This document shows positions 5,237 to 6,699 of a stretch of DNA of 6,699 nt, one piece after another. Within the stretch, counting starts at the first letter, position 1. Each line of letters starts with the position of its first letter. Both the position numbers and the translations under genes were made by a program. Below the pieces are notes generated by a model. It was not told where the DNA came from, searched no databases, and worked only from the letters and a program-made list of their open reading frames with translations. Source of the stretch: Proteobacteria bacterium UBA3588 (GTDB lineage Bacteria; Pseudomonadota; Gammaproteobacteria; Thiohalomonadales; Thiohalomonadaceae); the NCBI GenBank assembly GCA_002376325.1, contig DFMR01000098.1, positions 3,622 through 10,320 on the forward strand, written 5' to 3'.

Positions 5237-6699
5237 ATGACTACGCAGATCCTCGTGGTTGAAGATACCGCGGACTGGAAGTTCAGCGGCCTCAGCTATC
5301 CGGTCGTCAATGTCGACGACTATCTCACCAGCAAGGAATATTTCAACCTGAAGAACGTGCAGGTGATCAACCTGTGCCGCGGCTACAAATACCTCAGCGT
5401 CGCCTACTACTGTTCGCTGCTGGCGGAGGCGCGCAACCACAAGGTGATCCCGTCGGTGAAGAGCATGCTCGACCTGTCGAGCAAGGCGATGTACAGCCTC
5501 GACGCGGTCAACCTCGACGGCGAGGTGGCGAAGATATTCAAAAAGTACCGCAAGGACAGTCTCGAACGCGTGTTCGAGATGGATGTATTCTTCGGCAAGT
5601 GCCGTTTCGAACCGCTGGCCGAACTGGCGCGGCAGATCTTCGAGACCTTTCCCTGCCCGCTGCTGCGGGTCGGCTTCCGCCGTAGCGAGGGCGGCTGGCA
5701 TATCGCTTCGATCAAGCCGCTGTCGCTGCACAAACTGGACAAGGAGAACCGCGACTTCTTCGTCGAGACGCTCTCCGGTTATCTGAAAAAGCGCTGGCGC
5801 TCGCCCAAGTCGCGCAGCCAGCCGCGCTACGACCTGGCGATCCTCTACAACAGCGAAGACCCGCTGCCGCCTTCCAACCAGAAGGCGCTGCAACGCTTCG
5901 TCAAGGCCGGGCGCGCCATGGAAGTGGACATCGAGATCATCGACCGCAAGGACTATTCGCGTCTTGCCGAATACGACGCACTGTTGATCCGCGAGACCAC
6001 CGCCATCAACCACTACACCTATCGCTTCGCCAAGAAGGCGGAGAGCGAAGGGCTGGTGGTGATGGACGACCCGCAGTCGATCCTGCGCTGCACCAACAAG
6101 GTTTACCTGGCCGAACTGCTGCGCGCCAACAAGGTGCCGACGCCGAAGACTGTGATCGCCGGCCGGGGCGATCTCCAGGCGGCGGCGGAGGCGATCGGCT
6201 ATCCGATGGTGCTCAAGGTGCCTGACGGTTCGTTCTCCCGCGGCGTGGTCAAGGCGGAGAATGCCGAGGCGATGCACCAGGCGGCGGAGCGGTTGTTCAA
6301 GAGTTCCGAACTGATCCTGGCGCAGGAGTATCTCTACACCGAGTTCGACTGGCGCATCGGTATCCTCAACCGCAAGCCGATCTTCACCTGCCAGTACTTC
6401 ATGTCGAAAAAACACTGGCAGATCGTGCACCACGAATCCGACGGCAGCTTCGAAGAGGGCGGCTGGAAAACACTGCGGGTTGAAGATGCGCCCGCCAAGG
6501 TGGTCGAAATCGCCCTCAAGGCCGCGAACCTGATCGGCGACGGCCTCTACGGCGTCGACCTGAAACAGACCGACAGAGGCATTCACGTCATCGAGGTCAA
6601 CGACAACCCCAACGTCGACGCCGGTGTCGAGGATCAGGTGCTCAAGGAGGAGCTATACCGCATCATCATCGGCGAGTTCGTGCGCCGTATCGAGTTGCG
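5237..6699 (+). CDS. RimK-family ATP-grasp ligase with N-terminal RLAN domain (3' end beyond window)
   Basis: The visible 487 residues appear to be nearly the whole protein. Residues 1 to about 170 resemble the RLAN (RimK-like ATP-grasp N-terminal) domain, including NLCRGYKYLSVAYYCSLLAE (45-64) and HKVIPSVKSMLDL (68-80). Residues about 198-487 hold the ligase, with a preceding alpha/beta segment. The ATP-grasp features are CTNKVYLAELL (285-295), K327 in MVLKVPDGSFSRGVV, the hinge AQEYL then FDWRIGILN (362-378), and the metal-binding D441 and E453-V-N455 in VIEVNDNPNVD. By family it would use ATP to activate a carboxylate as acyl phosphate and join it to an amine, as RimK does with glutamate. 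The true substrate is unknown. The start ATG has an in-frame stop two codons upstream and only weak AGAAG as ribosome-binding sequence, because a repeat ends there. It follows the GNAT-peptidase gene, its usual partner. Confidence 0.92.
   Translation, partial: MTTQILVVEDTADWKFSGLSYPVVNVDDYLTSKEYFNLKNVQVINLCRGYKYLSVAYYCSLLAEARNHKVIPSVKSMLDLSSKAMYSLDAVNLDGEVAKIFKKYRKDSLERVFEMDVFFGKCRFEPLAELARQIFETFPCPLLRVGFRRSEGGWHIASIKPLSLHKLDKENRDFFVETLSGYLKKRWRSPKSRSQPRYDLAILYNSEDPLPPSNQKALQRFVKAGRAMEVDIEIIDRKDYSRLAEYDALLIRETTAINHYTYRFAKKAESEGLVVMDDPQSILRCTNKVYLAELLRANKVPTPKTVIAGRGDLQAAAEAIGYPMVLKVPDGSFSRGVVKAENAEAMHQAAERLFKSSELILAQEYLYTEFDWRIGILNRKPIFTCQYFMSKKHWQIVHHESDGSFEEGGWKTLRVEDAPAKVVEIALKAANLIGDGLYGVDLKQTDRGIHVIEVNDNPNVDAGVEDQVLKEELYRIIIGEFVRRIEL

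Noticed and set aside
4884..5240. Plus-strand ORF of 118 codons starting right after the peptidase stop
   Set aside because: Nearly all of it translates the two repeat copies (the peptide unit GYRRPAQPGSHEL-like recurs). The only unique part is about 20 residues with no family resemblance.
5153..6586. Minus-strand ORF of 477 codons opposite the ligase gene
   Set aside because: Shadow ORF. The plus-strand frame has RLAN and ATP-grasp motifs throughout.

Overview
The window reads as chromosome of a GC-rich gammaproteobacterium. Its proteins match the gammaproteobacterial Dam, ArgA (kinase-like plus GNAT form) and ArgE families. The intergenic gaps carry REP-like palindromes and 'NHGAHGE'-type repeats of the kind scattered through such genomes. 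I cannot name a genus from sequence alone. Codon-rich, high-GC genes fill most of the window and cast long antisense ORFs that are not genes.

Layout: the minus strand carries argE (acetylornithine deacetylase), then argA (N-acetylglutamate synthase), then the 5' part of a dam-type adenine methylase that runs off the left edge. argA and dam are only 7 nt apart and probably co-transcribed. argE and argA are separated by 391 bp holding a 163-bp composite repeat and a plausible argA promoter. Diverging from argE on the plus strand are two genes. The first encodes a GNAT acetyltransferase fused to a C39-like (papain-fold) cysteine peptidase. The second encodes a RimK-like ATP-grasp ligase with an N-terminal RLAN-type domain, nearly complete when the window ends. 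The 275-bp divergent gap holds a 19-bp inverted repeat of the GGGGCACACGGGG class. The 353-bp gap between the two plus-strand genes is almost filled by a tandem pair of the same composite repeat.

How the genes work together: ArgA and ArgE are the first and fifth steps of the linear arginine/ornithine pathway, in which glutamate is acetylated and the acetyl group is later removed. The plus-strand pair is a known conserved neighbourhood (RLAN/ATP-grasp ligase with GNAT-peptidase fusion) whose substrate and product are, to my knowledge, not established. It looks like a peptide-forming or peptide-modifying cassette: an amide-bond ligase, an acetyltransferase and a peptidase.

The most interesting points are this under-characterised ligase/acetyltransferase-peptidase module, and the way the repeat array has spread. 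Two copies about 95% identical lie 2.8 kb apart in opposite orientation. One ends three bases before the ligase start codon, leaving a GAGGAG motif stranded about 295 nt upstream.
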